Assembly (NCBI GenBank): GCA_025451675.1
Contig: JANWJZ010000023.1
Coordinates: 1-64,000, forward strand
Direction: 5' to 3'
From: Halanaerobiales bacterium
GTDB taxonomy: Bacteria > Bacillota > Halanaerobiia > Halanaerobiales > DTU029
Length of the DNA: 64,000 nucleotides
In this document: positions 44,250 through 53,636 of the stretch, in pieces
Position numbering within the stretch: position 1 is the first letter of the stretch
Layout: each line of letters opens with the position of its first letter
Translations under genes and position numbers: made by a program
The notes under the pieces: generated by a model
Seen by the model: the letters and a program-made list of their open reading frames with translations, nothing else
Told to the model about the DNA's origin: nothing
Database searches by the model: none

Positions 44250-44714
44250 TTACCTTGATTCAAGGGAAACATTGATTTCAAAATTCCCTAGGATGGTTTT
44301 AATGGGGATAGTAAATATACTGTTTTTGGTAACTATCCTGGTGTCGGTTCCAATAAAGATCTGTGGGGTTCCTATCTGGCAATGACAATCCTGCTCACTT
44401 AAGTATGTCATGGTGTTCCCGCTTATTATATTGGAAATCTCAGCAACAGCTGAAGCAACAAAATAATTTAGCTCCTTGAAATCCATCCCCAATATTATAG
44501 AAGTAATATTGAAAGCAAGTTCTTTGGAAAAACTATAGATTACTGACCCGGCCAGGTCACCGATAATAGTTATATTGATATTGGCTTCTCTTGTGGCAAT
44601 AAAGTTTTCATGATATTGTATTATACCTGGTTTTATATCTTTTTGGAACATATCTTTAAAAACATTATTGGCTGCAAGATAAAATGGTTCCAGGAATGGT
44701 TCGAAAAATTCCAA
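44250..44714 (-). CDS. CheX-like CheY-P phosphatase (copy 2)
   Basis: 154 residues, paralogous to the protein at 29327. The catalytic signature is EISNIISGNTM near 93-103, with Glu and Asn kept. The two copies share the same length and pattern but differ at most positions outside the core. This one stands alone on the minus strand, with its own terminator. It may serve a different CheY-like protein, or another response-regulator output such as c-di-GMP control. ATG start at 44714 after AGGAGGTGGC on the minus strand. Confidence 0.82.
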   Translation of the reverse strand: MEFFEPFLEPFYLAANNVFKDMFQKDIKPGIIQYHENFIATREANINITIIGDLAGSVIYSFSKELAFNITSIILGMDFKELNYFVASAVAEISNIISGNTMTYLSEQDCHCQIGTPQIFIGTDTRIVTKNSIFTIPIKTILGNFEINVSLESR

Positions 44715-44819
44715 TTATCTGCCACCTCCTATGTAGACAATTATTAAATTAGACATTTGGTTTAAAAAACCTTTTTTTATTATTACTAAAAACAATTAAT
44801 AAATAGGGGAGTTGTTTTT

Positions 44820-46322
44820 ATGAGTAAAAGGAAGAGTTTTTTTAGTTTTTTATTTTTTTTACTTATTCTATCTATATTTCTGACCGGTACTGTATACGGG
44901 ATAGAAGAAAAAGAATTCTGGGAACTGTGTAAGGATGGTTCCCGGGAGGAGATTAATGAGGCAATCAAAAATGGTGCAGATATTAATAAGGGGGATCAGA
45001 ATAAAGTATCACCCCTTATGTATGCAGCCAGATATAATCCAGATCCAGAGGTAATCATATTTCTGGTAAAGAATGGGGCCTATATTAATGGTAAAGATAA
45101 GAATGGGGAAACAGCTTTATTTTACGCCCTGGAGAATAGCAACAGGACAATCTTACATATTTTATTAAGTATAGGAGCAAATGTTAATGTAATCAATGAT
45201 AGGGGCCAGAATGCTTTGTTTAAAGCCATTAATAGAGAAGATGAGGATGCTACAAGGACATTATTGCGGGCAGGAATTAATGTTAATCTCAGCGATAATA
45301 AGGGATGGACACCATTGATGTATGCTGTGCAGAAAGATAACCCGCATATTGTGAGGGCCCTGATAAATAATGGTGCTATCATTAATAAAAGGAACCTGCA
45401 GGGGGAGACAGCTTTAATGCTGGCTTTTAAAGAACGCAGCAGTTTATCGATTATAAAGGTCCTTTTGGAAAATCACGCTGATGTTTTAAATACAGATGAA
45501 AATGGAATGACAGCCTTAATGTATGCAGCCCGTTATTATAAAAACCCTGAAGGAATTTCTTTGCTACTGGAAAAGAATATTCCCCTGAATACAGCGGATA
45601 AACTGGGCCGGAATGCTTTATTACATGCCCTGGAGGGAAATAATTCTCCGGCAGTAATTAATAAATTACTTTCTTTCCGTATAGACATAAACCACCGGGA
45701 TCTGCAGGGTAGAACAGCCCTGATTTATGCCATTATTTATAATAATGAGCTGCAGGTAATTAAGAGCCTGCTTGATGCGGGAGCCGATGTTCATCTGAGG
45801 GAAAGGTATAAAGGAATTACTCCTTTGATGTATGCGGTAAGAGACAGTAAAGATCCTGCAGTTATATATCTTTTACTGGAAGCCGGTGCTGATCCAATAG
45901 CCCGTGATTATCAGGGTAAAAGGGTAGTTGATTACCTAAATGAGAATAGCCATTTAAAGGGAACAGATATATACTGGAGATTACATTACCTGGAACCTTC
46001 GAAAACCAGAATACCCCTGGAAACCCACAAAGACCCGGCCAAAGCAGGATTACTTGCTGCAGTAATCCCTTCAGCAGGACATTACTATGCCGGGAATTGG
46101 GGAAAAGGATCCCTTTTTCTCTTAGGAGAAATTACATCACTGGCTATAGGTTTATCCAGTGAGAATGATTCGACCCGGAATGTTTTTATGGGTGTCTTTT
46201 TAGCCCTTAAAGCCTGGGAAGTTTATGATGCAGTAAAGGAAACAGAGAAATATAACCGCTTTGTAGATGAATTTAATAGAGAGGCGATTATATTCAATGA
46301 AAGTATAGAAAGGGATATGTAG
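44820..46322 (+). CDS. Exported ankyrin-repeat protein with C-terminal membrane-type module
   Basis: 500 residues. The signal peptide is residues 1-27 (hydrophobic run to TVYG). About ten ankyrin repeats fill roughly 35-380, each with the NGETALFYAL or GWTPLMYAV type of turn plus a helix pair; several are clear copies of each other (SPLMYAARY, TALMYAARY, TPLMYAV). The C-terminal 100 residues have a KAGLLAAVIPSAGHYYAGNWGKGSLF helix and further hydrophobic segments, like the DUF5683 module of outer-envelope proteins. ATG start with AGGGGAG upstream. The role is unknown; such repeats bind proteins. Confidence 0.83.
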   Translation: MSKRKSFFSFLFFLLILSIFLTGTVYGIEEKEFWELCKDGSREEINEAIKNGADINKGDQNKVSPLMYAARYNPDPEVIIFLVKNGAYINGKDKNGETALFYALENSNRTILHILLSIGANVNVINDRGQNALFKAINREDEDATRTLLRAGINVNLSDNKGWTPLMYAVQKDNPHIVRALINNGAIINKRNLQGETALMLAFKERSSLSIIKVLLENHADVLNTDENGMTALMYAARYYKNPEGISLLLEKNIPLNTADKLGRNALLHALEGNNSPAVINKLLSFRIDINHRDLQGRTALIYAIIYNNELQVIKSLLDAGADVHLRERYKGITPLMYAVRDSKDPAVIYLLLEAGADPIARDYQGKRVVDYLNENSHLKGTDIYWRLHYLEPSKTRIPLETHKDPAKAGLLAAVIPSAGHYYAGNWGKGSLFLLGEITSLAIGLSSENDSTRNVFMGVFLALKAWEVYDAVKETEKYNRFVDEFNREAIIFNESIERDM

Positions 46323-46339
46323 GCTTTCTGTTGAAATAC

Positions 46340-46368
46340 TTGACAAAGTGGGAAAAGTTCTATATATT
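46340..46368 (+). promoter_or_regulatory. Sigma-A-type promoter of the valS T-box unit
   Basis: TTGACA at 46340-46345, 17-bp spacer, TATATT at 46363-46368. It begins 17 bp after the ankyrin-gene stop. Confidence 0.8.
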
Positions 46369-46374
46369 ATTAGG

Positions 46375-46667
46375 TAAAATACATAGAATTAGTTTTAAAG
46401 ACTGGGAACGGGAGTAGTAGTTTAGCAATGTTCTTCAGAGAGAAAGGTCCACAGGCTGGAAGACCTTTTAGAATATCTAAACGAAGTCGCCCGGGAGTCG
46501 CCTGGCTGAAATAACAGTAGGTCAGGACGGTATTATGCCGTTATCCTGAATGAGTGCTATTCCCTAAGTTTTTTTATATTTCTTATGTTTATATGGGAAT
46601 AGAATTAAGGTGGTAACGCGAAGAGATCCTCTTTCGTCCTTAAAAGGGATGAGAGAGGTTTTTTTAT
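46375..46667 (+). ncRNA. T-box leader, valine-specific, upstream of valS
   Basis: Stem I begins near AAAGACTGGGAACGGGAGTA. The specifier is GTC at 46486-46488 (CGAA-GTC-GCC), a valine codon. The T-box AAGGTGGTAACGCG is at 46607-46620. The terminator stem (CCTCTTTCGTCC / GGGATGAGAGAGG, 46628-46659) ends in T7. Readthrough is expected when uncharged tRNA-Val binds. Confidence 0.93.
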
Positions 46668-46730
46668 TAATTTTTTTAAGTTTTTGTCCAAAATTTTGGC
46701 CAATACTATTTTGAGAAGGAGGAATTTGCG

Positions 46731-49379
46731 ATGAGCACAAAATTGGCGAAAACATATGACCCGGCACAGGTAGAAGAAAAGTGGTATAAACATTGGGAGG
46801 AAAAGGGGTATTTTAAGGCAAAACTTGACCCTGATAAAAAGGCTTACAGCATAGTTATGCCACCACCAAATATTACAGGAGAACTTCATCTGGGTCATGC
46901 CCTTGATAATACATTACAGGATATTTTGACCAGATGGAAGAGGATGCAGGGATATAATACCCTCTGGTTACCGGGAACCGATCATGCCAGTATTGCAACA
47001 GAAGTAAAGGTTGTTGAAAAGTTAAGGGAAGAAGGCATAGAAAAGGATGAGCTGGGCAGAGAGGGTTTTCTGGAAAAGGCCTGGGAGTGGAAAAGAGAAT
47101 ATAGCGGCAGGATAACCCGACAGTTGAGGAAAATGGGCTCTTCCTGTGACTGGAGCAGGGAGAGATTTACCATGGATGAAGGATGTTCCAGGGCGGTAAG
47201 GGAGGTTTTCGTTGAACTCTATGAAAGAGGTTTGATTTATCAGGGAGACTATATTGTTAACTGGTGTCCTGATTGTCAGACTACTTTATCAGATATCGAG
47301 GTTGAACATGAGGAACGTGACAGCAAGCTCTGGCATCTGAGGTATCCATTGAAGGATAGTGATGGGTATATCGTTGTTGCTACAACGAGGCCTGAGACCA
47401 TGTTAGGAGATACTGCTATTGCCGTTAATCCCCATGATGAACGCTATAAGGATCTGATTGGGAAGACCGTTATTTTGCCATTAATGAATAGAGAAATACC
47501 CATTATTGCCGATGAATATGTTGATAAGGATTTTGGAACTGGAATGGTTAAGGTAACACCTGCCCATGATCCCAATGACTTTGAGATGGGCCTCCGTCAT
47601 AACCTGGAGCTGATCAAGGTTATTGATGAAGAAGCCCGGATGACAGAGGTTACCGGTAAATATGCCGGTATGGACCGTTATCAGTGCCGGGAAGAATTAA
47701 TTAAAGATCTGAATGAACTTGGCCTGGTGGAAAAAATCGAGGATTACCAACATTCAGTAGGCCAGTGTTACCGTTGTGATACAGTCATAGAGCCCTTAGT
47801 ATCAAAACAGTGGTTTGTTAAAATGAAGCCGCTGGCTGAACCGGCTATTCAAGTAGTTAAAGAGGGCAAGGTACGTTTTATACCTGAACGTTTCTCTAAA
47901 GTTTATTTAAACTGGATGGAAAATATCAGGGACTGGTGTATTTCCCGCCAGTTGTGGTGGGGTCACCGTATACCTGTCTGGTATTGCCAGGATTGTGGTG
48001 AGGTGATCGTCAGCAGGGAGGAAGTAGTAGAGACCTGCCCGGCCTGCGGCAGTACTAATTTGCGTCAGGATGAGGATGTCCTGGATACCTGGTTCAGTTC
48101 TGGACTCTGGCCTTTCTCTACTATGGGTTGGCCGGAGGAGACTGAAGACCTGAAACATTTTTATCCTACCAGTGTACTGGTGACCGGCAGAGATATTATC
48201 TTCTTCTGGGTAGCCAGGATGATCTTTATGGCTCTGGAATTTATGAAAGAAGTGCCCTTCAGGGATGTTTATATCCATGGGTTGATCAGGGATGCCCAGG
48301 GTAGAAAAATGAGTAAATCACTGGGTAATGGTATAGATCCACTGGAGATGATTGATAAATACGGTGCAGATGCCCTGCGTTTTACATTAATTACAGGTAA
48401 TACACCCGGTAACGATATGAGATTTAGGGAAGAAAGAATAGAGGCCAGCAGGAATTTTGCCAATAAGATCTGGAATGCCTCCCGCTTTATCCTGATGAAT
48501 ATTGAGGATCTGGATTTTGATAGTATAAAAGAAGAAGAACTGGACTTCACCCTGGCAGATCACTGGATTATCAGCCGTTTGAATAAAATTATTATTGAGG
48601 TTGACGAAGCTCTGGAAAAATATAATTTTGGGGAAGTAAGTAAAACCCTTTATGACTTTATCTGGAGTGAGTATTGTGACTGGTATATAGAATTAATTAA
48701 GGCACGTCTATATCAGGATGAAGATCCAGTAGCAAAGAAAACAGCCCAATATATCGGCACTCTTGTTCTGGAAAAAATACTGCGCCTGTTGCATCCTGTG
48801 ATGCCCTTTATTACTGAAGAGATCTGGCAACAGTTACCGGGAAGGGGAGAGACCATCATGCTGACTCCCTGGCCGGTCAGTGAAAAAGAAAAGATAAATG
48901 ATGAGATAGAAGAAAAGATGAACCTCATCATGGATATTATCAAATCGATCAGGAATATCAGGAATGAGATGAAGGTTAATCCCGGCAAGAGAATCAGGGC
49001 CATCCTTAATACACCGGAAGAGAAAAAGGCCATCCTCATGGAAGGATATGATTATATAATGAATCTGGCCCGGCTCAGTGAGTTAAATATAGAAGTAGAT
49101 TTAAAGGAAAAACCTGATAAAGTCTCCACTGCAGTATCAGGCGGAGTAGAGATTATACTGCCTCTGGAGGGTATGATTGACCTGGAAAAAGAGATTGAGC
49201 GGCTGGAAAAAGAACTGGCGGAGATGGATAGTGAGATAAAGAGAGCAGAGGGTAAGCTGGCCAATGAAGGCTTTGTCAAAAAAGCCCCTGCAGAACTGGT
49301 GCAAAAGGAGAGAGAAAAATTACTGGAGTACCAGGAAAAGAAAAAGATATTACAGATTCGTCTGGAAGAATTAAAATAG
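46731..49379 (+). CDS. valS: Valyl-tRNA synthetase
   Basis: 882 residues, the usual bacterial length. The HIGH motif appears as [14 protein letters not shown] near residues 44-57 and [12 protein letters not shown] near 526. The editing domain CP1 includes [12 protein letters not shown]. The anticodon-binding region contains the [13 protein letters not shown] block. The C-terminal coiled coil covers about 810-880. No gap or frameshift is seen. ATG start with AGAAGGAGG. Confidence 0.97.
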   Translation: MSTKLAKTYDPAQVEEKWYKHWEEKGYFKAKLDPDKKAYSIVMPPPNITGELHLGHALDNTLQDILTRWKRMQGYNTLWLPGTDHASIATEVKVVEKLREEGIEKDELGREGFLEKAWEWKREYSGRITRQLRKMGSSCDWSRERFTMDEGCSRAVREVFVELYERGLIYQGDYIVNWCPDCQTTLSDIEVEHEERDSKLWHLRYPLKDSDGYIVVATTRPETMLGDTAIAVNPHDERYKDLIGKTVILPLMNREIPIIADEYVDKDFGTGMVKVTPAHDPNDFEMGLRHNLELIKVIDEEARMTEVTGKYAGMDRYQCREELIKDLNELGLVEKIEDYQHSVGQCYRCDTVIEPLVSKQWFVKMKPLAEPAIQVVKEGKVRFIPERFSKVYLNWMENIRDWCISRQLWWGHRIPVWYCQDCGEVIVSREEVVETCPACGSTNLRQDEDVLDTWFSSGLWPFSTMGWPEETEDLKHFYPTSVLVTGRDIIFFWVARMIFMALEFMKEVPFRDVYIHGLIRDAQGRKMSKSLGNGIDPLEMIDKYGADALRFTLITGNTPGNDMRFREERIEASRNFANKIWNASRFILMNIEDLDFDSIKEEELDFTLADHWIISRLNKIIIEVDEALEKYNFGEVSKTLYDFIWSEYCDWYIELIKARLYQDEDPVAKKTAQYIGTLVLEKILRLLHPVMPFITEEIWQQLPGRGETIMLTPWPVSEKEKINDEIEEKMNLIMDIIKSIRNIRNEMKVNPGKRIRAILNTPEEKKAILMEGYDYIMNLARLSELNIEVDLKEKPDKVSTAVSGGVEIILPLEGMIDLEKEIERLEKELAEMDSEIKRAEGKLANEGFVKKAPAELVQKEREKLLEYQEKKKILQIRLEELK

Positions 49380-49410
49380 GCAGGATAATATCCTGTCTAT
49401 TTTATTATCC
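49373..49410 (+). terminator. Intrinsic terminator after valS
   Basis: The stem AAAATAGGCAGGAT / ATCCTGTCTATTTT (one G-U) includes the valS stop codon. It is followed by ATTATCC. Confidence 0.75.
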
Positions 49411-49546
49411 AATAGTTTAAATATTCTATTTATTACTTTTATTGATATTTTGCCTTTAAAATTAAAGGGTTTTTGAAGGCAGATGTTGAATTACTTATTG
49501 AAAGAACTTATTCTTATTTTATTATAATTTAAGGAGGAATTTATGG

Positions 49547-50065
49547 ATGATCAGGGTGGCTGTTTTATTTATCAGTGATGAGGAATCCGCTGATAAGGAA
49601 TCAGCTGGTAGTAATTCGTTGGAGGAGATTATCAGTGAGCTTCTGACTAAAATCAATGGCAGGAAAGTTTATTATTCCGTTGTCCGGGAAGATTTCCGGC
49701 AAATCCAGGAAGCATTGTTTAATGTTACGGAAAAGGGATTTGCTGATCTGGTCCTGACAATCGGAGGCACCGGTTTTGCGCGGAAAAATGTTACCCCTGA
49801 GGCAACACTGGCCGTTGTGGAAAAAGAAGTTCCCGGTATTACAGAGTTCATGAGAATGAAAACAGCCAGTAAATATCCCTCAGTTATTTTAAGCCGGGGA
49901 AGGGCCGGTATCAGGAAGACATCTTTAATCATCAATTTACCCGATGTTAAAGAAGAGGTCGTGGAATCTATAGATTGCCTGGCACAAATAATCCCGGAGG
50001 GAATAAGTATTTTAAGAAAGGATCATGATTATTATGGTTATAAAGAATTAAGATTGTGGAACTAA
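49547..50065 (+). CDS. MogA/MoaB-like molybdopterin-binding domain protein with altered active site
   Basis: 172 residues forming one MoCF-biosynthesis domain. The core motif is LTIGGTGFARKNVTPEAT near residues 73-90. In MogA and MoaB the corresponding block is typically GGTGxxxRDVTPEA; here the Asp is replaced by Asn and the Arg by Lys. The Asp has been linked to activity, so function may differ. ATG start at 49547 follows AAGGAGG; another ATG four bases earlier is out of frame. No other molybdenum-cofactor genes are in the window. A CinA-like role is another option. Confidence 0.75.
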   Translation: MIRVAVLFISDEESADKESAGSNSLEEIISELLTKINGRKVYYSVVREDFRQIQEALFNVTEKGFADLVLTIGGTGFARKNVTPEATLAVVEKEVPGITEFMRMKTASKYPSVILSRGRAGIRKTSLIINLPDVKEEVVESIDCLAQIIPEGISILRKDHDYYGYKELRLWN

Positions 50066-50074
50066 AAAAAGAAA

Positions 50075-50971
50075 CTATATAAATCTGCTGATAATTAAGC
50101 TTATAACCATGGAAAGGCCGAATATGGCGTTCAGACTTGCCATTTTATGTACAATGCCTGTCAAATCTTTGCTTTCTCTCGCAGAATGTACTGTTTTAAT
50201 TCTGTTTAGAGCCAGGGGAATAGTCAAAAAGACCAGAGAGGCCCAATAAGGTAAGAGTTTATAAACTATTAATATACCCAGGGAGATATAGGCTGAGCCA
50301 ATGAGAAAATAATAATAATACCTGGCTGCTTCAAATCCCATGATTACCGGGGCTGTGAAAAGACCTTTTTTCTTGTCATTTTCATAATCCCTTAATTCAT
50401 TGGAATGCTGCATCCCTGTTATGAGAAAACTGACCGGTATGCCAACCCAGACTGGATACCAGCTCTGAATACCTGTCTGAATGTAATATATGCCCCAGAC
50501 CATCACAATTCCCATCCAGAGAAAAATGGATGGCCCGCCAAGGCCGTAATATTTATAGCTGATGGGTTTGGCTGTATAAAAAAAGCCAGCCAGGGCACCA
50601 ATACTACCAATAATAAAGATAATCCAGCCACGGTAGAGAGATAGGACTATTCCAAATGGGATACTGGCAAGGAAACAAATAATTCCTGTCCGGTAAATTT
50701 CTCCTATGCTGATTATATCTTTTACTTTATTGTAAGTGCTTAAATAATCATTATCAATCCCCAAAATGTAATCATAATAATCATTGATCAGGTTAGTACC
50801 GGTGTGGATTAGAATTAGAGGAATCATACTTAAAAGATGAAGTTTATGATTAAAACTACCATGGTAAAAAGCCAGGGCAGCACCGACACTGGTTGATACA
50901 AGTGTAGTAACAAAACCATGAGGTCTTATAGCGATAGCCCAGGCTTTTATTTTGCTTAATTTGCTTTTCAT
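50075..50971 (-). CDS. UbiA-family prenyltransferase (MenA-like)
   Basis: 298 residues with about nine hydrophobic helices. Both aspartate-rich motifs that bind the prenyl diphosphate are present: NLINDYYDYILGID near 63-76 and NELRDYENDKKKG near 190-202. The family attaches polyprenyl chains to aromatic rings (dihydroxynaphthoate for menaquinone, homogentisate or protoheme in relatives). The polyprenyl synthase next to apbE at 20.5 kb could supply the chain. Other men genes are not in the window. Minus strand, convergent with the MogA-like gene nine bases away; ATG start at 50971 after AAGGAG. Confidence 0.87.
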   Translation of the reverse strand: MKSKLSKIKAWAIAIRPHGFVTTLVSTSVGAALAFYHGSFNHKLHLLSMIPLILIHTGTNLINDYYDYILGIDNDYLSTYNKVKDIISIGEIYRTGIICFLASIPFGIVLSLYRGWIIFIIGSIGALAGFFYTAKPISYKYYGLGGPSIFLWMGIVMVWGIYYIQTGIQSWYPVWVGIPVSFLITGMQHSNELRDYENDKKKGLFTAPVIMGFEAARYYYYFLIGSAYISLGILIVYKLLPYWASLVFLTIPLALNRIKTVHSARESKDLTGIVHKMASLNAIFGLSMVISLIISRFI

Positions 50972-51095
50972 ATAAGAAGTCTCCTTTATTGGAAAGATAT
51001 ATGTATAGATTAGAATAGCCTTAAAGAGGAGCTATTATTCATTTGTTCCTTAGTTTTATAGTTCTCATGTATTATTTTTTAAAAAAAGAGAGGAC

Positions 51096-51124
51096 TTTAC
51101 TTTTCGAGGAATAATATATATATT
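51096..51124 (+). promoter_or_regulatory. Candidate promoter of the SLH protein gene
   Basis: TTTACT at 51096-51101, 17-bp spacer, TATATT at 51119-51124. TGTACA occurs twice just downstream (51130-51135 and 51144-51149). Confidence 0.5.
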
Positions 51125-51172
51125 AGTAATGTACATATATCATTGTACAATAAAGGAAGGGGGTATTTCTTA

Positions 51173-51736
51173 ATGAAAAGAAAAGTATTGATGACAATTC
51201 TTGTTCTGGGCTTAGTACTGTCAACTCTGCCAGTCCTGGCATTTAGCGACGAACCTGCCCCTGAAAAATGGGTATACGAGAATTTTATGGTTTTAAAAGA
51301 AGCCGGTTTACTTAAAGGATATCCAGACAATACTTTCAGGGGAGAGAACAAGGCTACCCGTTATGAAATGGTAGAGTTAACGGCGAGGGTTCTGAAATAT
51401 CTCGAGGAAAAGATAGAAGTAAGCCTGGAGGAAAAGGTTTATCTTGATGAACTGGCCATGAAAGAGATATTGGCTGATCTTGTTAGCGTAGAAGGAGATA
51501 ATGATCTCCAGCTTGATGCAGTTTACCAGGCTATCAGAAATCTGGAGAGAGAATTTAAACAGGAACTCTCCAGCCAGGCTCTCAGGATTACCACTCTGGA
51601 AGACGACCTTTCAGCTCTGGAATATGATATTGCAGAATTACAGCGTGATAACGAGGAATTGAAAAAAGAAGTAAGAAATGCCAGGATTATGGCCATTGTG
51701 GGAATCGTGCTGGGATTACTGGGTTTAGCAAATTAA
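51173..51736 (+). CDS. Exported SLH-domain/coiled-coil protein with C-terminal membrane helix (outer-membrane tether candidate)
   Basis: About 187 residues. The signal peptide (1-23) ends near LAFSDE. One SLH domain follows, about 28-75, with the KGYPDNTFRGENKATRYEMV signature. A region of heptad-like repeats spans about 105-160 (ITTLEDDLSALEYDIAELQRDNEELKKEV). A final hydrophobic helix (IMAIVGIVLGLLGLA) ends the protein. The layout is a small version of Thermotoga Omp-alpha and of OmpM of Negativicutes, in which SLH binds pyruvylated cell wall and the other end sits in the outer membrane. No beta-barrel is present. ATG at 51173 follows GGAAGGGGG. Confidence 0.75.
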   Translation: MKRKVLMTILVLGLVLSTLPVLAFSDEPAPEKWVYENFMVLKEAGLLKGYPDNTFRGENKATRYEMVELTARVLKYLEEKIEVSLEEKVYLDELAMKEILADLVSVEGDNDLQLDAVYQAIRNLEREFKQELSSQALRITTLEDDLSALEYDIAELQRDNEELKKEVRNARIMAIVGIVLGLLGLAN

Positions 51737-51768
51737 TTTAATACAATACAGGTAAAAATTAAGTAGAA

Positions 51769-51797
51769 GGGCCTGCAGGAGAGCAGGCTCTTTATAT
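51769..51797 (+). terminator. Intrinsic terminator after the SLH gene
   Basis: The stem GGGCCTGC (51769-51776) / GCAGGCTC (51783-51790), with one G-U pair and a 6-base loop, followed by TTTATATT. Confidence 0.7.
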
Positions 51798-51841
51798 TGG
51801 TAACAGTGCTTATTTATAAGTTGTAGCAAAGGGTGGTTGAA

Positions 51842-52723
51842 ATGGATAAAAAAAATAAGAGAAATATCTATTTTTTATTATTCGCAGGAGTGGTAATCCT
51901 ATCTACATCAGGGATTTTAATTAGACTGGCAACAGCGGCACCATTAATTATCGCTTTTTACAGGATGTTTTTCAGTATTTTGTTTATGTCACCCTTTATA
52001 TTCCAGAAGTACAGGGAAGCCCTGGTCTATTTCAAGGAAATTAAATTGCTTCTGGTGGGTTTTTTTCTGGCCGCTCATTTCTTTTTATGGACCACCGCCT
52101 TTGAATATACCAGTGTATCCAATGCGGTTATTTTTATTGCCTTACAGCCCCTTTTTACCTATCTGCTGGAATATTTTTTTGCCAGAGAGGACCTGCAGCC
52201 CGGAATCATGTCAGGTATAATATTTGCTGTTCTAGGCAGTATCGTTATCAGCATAGGTAATTTTAATGGTTTTTTCGTCAGTCTCCGGGGAGATGTATTG
52301 GCCATTATTGCTACTTTTTTTGCTGCTTCCTACCTCTTTGCCGGCAGGGGCCTGCGGGAAAGGCTGGCTTATTTTCCCTATCTCTATATAATATATACTT
52401 ATGCTGCACTTTTTCTGGGCATAATGTCCCTTTTTACCCGCCAGCAATTTATAGGCCATGGCTGGCAGAATTACCTCTGTTTCCTGGGGTTGGCTCTTGG
52501 GCCGACCCTTATGGGCCATTCCATTTTAAATTACTCAGTCCGCAAATTACCTGCTACGGTAGTTTCCCTGACCATATTACTTGAACCGGTTCTGACCACT
52601 ATTTTTGCCTGGATGTTGCTGGGGGAAGGAATAAAGTGGACAACACTAATTGGGGGATTTTTGATCCTGACTGGAGTCTATAGAGCCTTTCTTAGAAATC
52701 CTCGCAGGGCAGATGTGAATTAA
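51842..52723 (+). CDS. EamA/DMT-family transporter
   Basis: 293 residues with ten hydrophobic helices in two five-helix halves. Conserved DMT-type blocks are seen: AFYRMFFSILFMSPF near 40, TTAFEYTSVSNAVIFIALQPLF near 85 and, in the second half, VVSLTILLEPVLTTIFAWMLLGE near 243. Family members export amino acids, metabolites or drugs; no substrate can be assigned. The ATG at 51842 follows AAAGGGTGG; a GTG at 51833 is within that site. It probably forms its own unit. Confidence 0.87.
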   Translation: MDKKNKRNIYFLLFAGVVILSTSGILIRLATAAPLIIAFYRMFFSILFMSPFIFQKYREALVYFKEIKLLLVGFFLAAHFFLWTTAFEYTSVSNAVIFIALQPLFTYLLEYFFAREDLQPGIMSGIIFAVLGSIVISIGNFNGFFVSLRGDVLAIIATFFAASYLFAGRGLRERLAYFPYLYIIYTYAALFLGIMSLFTRQQFIGHGWQNYLCFLGLALGPTLMGHSILNYSVRKLPATVVSLTILLEPVLTTIFAWMLLGEGIKWTTLIGGFLILTGVYRAFLRNPRRADVN

Positions 52724-52818
52724 TTAGTTTGCCCTTTACCTGACTATTAAATTTTGCTATAATGTATAAAAAATATGTCTTGTATCCCTTAGGGGAACGA
52801 GAACAGGAGGGAACTAAA

Positions 52819-53409
52819 GTGAAGAGTGTACTGCGAAACACCAGGAGCATGACTATACTTGCTGTTATGCTCGCCATTACCATTATACTGGATGTCACCC
52901 CATTGGGGGCTATACCGTTGGGGAGTATCAGTGCGACTATTCTACACATTCCCACAATCATTACAGCACTTATTGTAGGGCCCGTAGCGGGTTTGATAAT
53001 GGGGGCATTATTGGGTTTTGTTACCCTTATCCATGCCCTGACCAGACCGGTTACCCCTCTGGATCCATTATTCATTAATCCCCTGGTTTCTGTTTTGCCA
53101 CGGATGTTTATAGGGGTAGTGGCCTACTATGTATATGTAGGAGTCAAGAAATTATTCAGGAAAGACCGGGCCGGTGAAACAGTTAGCACCCTGCTTGCCG
53201 GTGCAGCAGGTAGTTTAACCAATACTGCTCTGGTATTTCTAATGCTCTATCTGGTTTATGCCCAACGTGTAGTGGAGATTGTGGGGGCAGCTTTCAATGT
53301 TATTATCCTGTCGGTCTTTACGACAAATGCCATTGCCGAAGCAGTGGTTTCTGCCATAATCACTGCGGCTATTGTGGTTGCCTTTAATAATTATAGCAGG
53401 AAAAAGTAG
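52819..53409 (+). CDS. ECF transporter substrate-binding S component
   Basis: 196 residues with five or six helices. The family pattern includes ILAVMLAITIILDVTPLG near the N-terminus, then HIPTIITALIVGPVAGLIMGALLGFVTLI, and a final FNVIILSVFTTNAIAEAVVSAI. S components bind vitamins or similar nutrients and work with a shared EcfA/EcfT module, which is not in the window (a group II arrangement). The vitamin cannot be assigned; pantothenate-type PanT proteins are one option. The GTG at 52819 follows AGGAGGG; the open frame upstream lacks one. No riboswitch is visible. Confidence 0.8.
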   Translation: MKSVLRNTRSMTILAVMLAITIILDVTPLGAIPLGSISATILHIPTIITALIVGPVAGLIMGALLGFVTLIHALTRPVTPLDPLFINPLVSVLPRMFIGVVAYYVYVGVKKLFRKDRAGETVSTLLAGAAGSLTNTALVFLMLYLVYAQRVVEIVGAAFNVIILSVFTTNAIAEAVVSAIITAAIVVAFNNYSRKK

Positions 53410-53428
53410 ATGAAAATTTACAGTAAGC

Positions 53429-53466
53429 AAGGGGCTGTCTCAGAAGGGGAGAGCCCCTTTATTTTG
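53429..53466 (+). terminator. Intrinsic terminator after the ECF S-component gene
   Basis: The stem AAGGGGCT (53429-53436) / AGCCCCTT (53452-53459), with inner TCTC/GGAGA pairing, followed by TATTTTG. Confidence 0.75.
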
Positions 53467-53636
53467 CATATAGGAAGGCTCCTTATAAAAAAGAGCTGGC
53501 CAGAATATCCCTTTTGTGATCAGGAGAGAATAATACTGGACAAATAGCTTTAAACATTATAAAATGATTAATGGTAGTTTATTATCTCTGGTTAATAAAG
53601 ACAAATTTTAAGAAATAATATTTAGGAGGTATAGTG

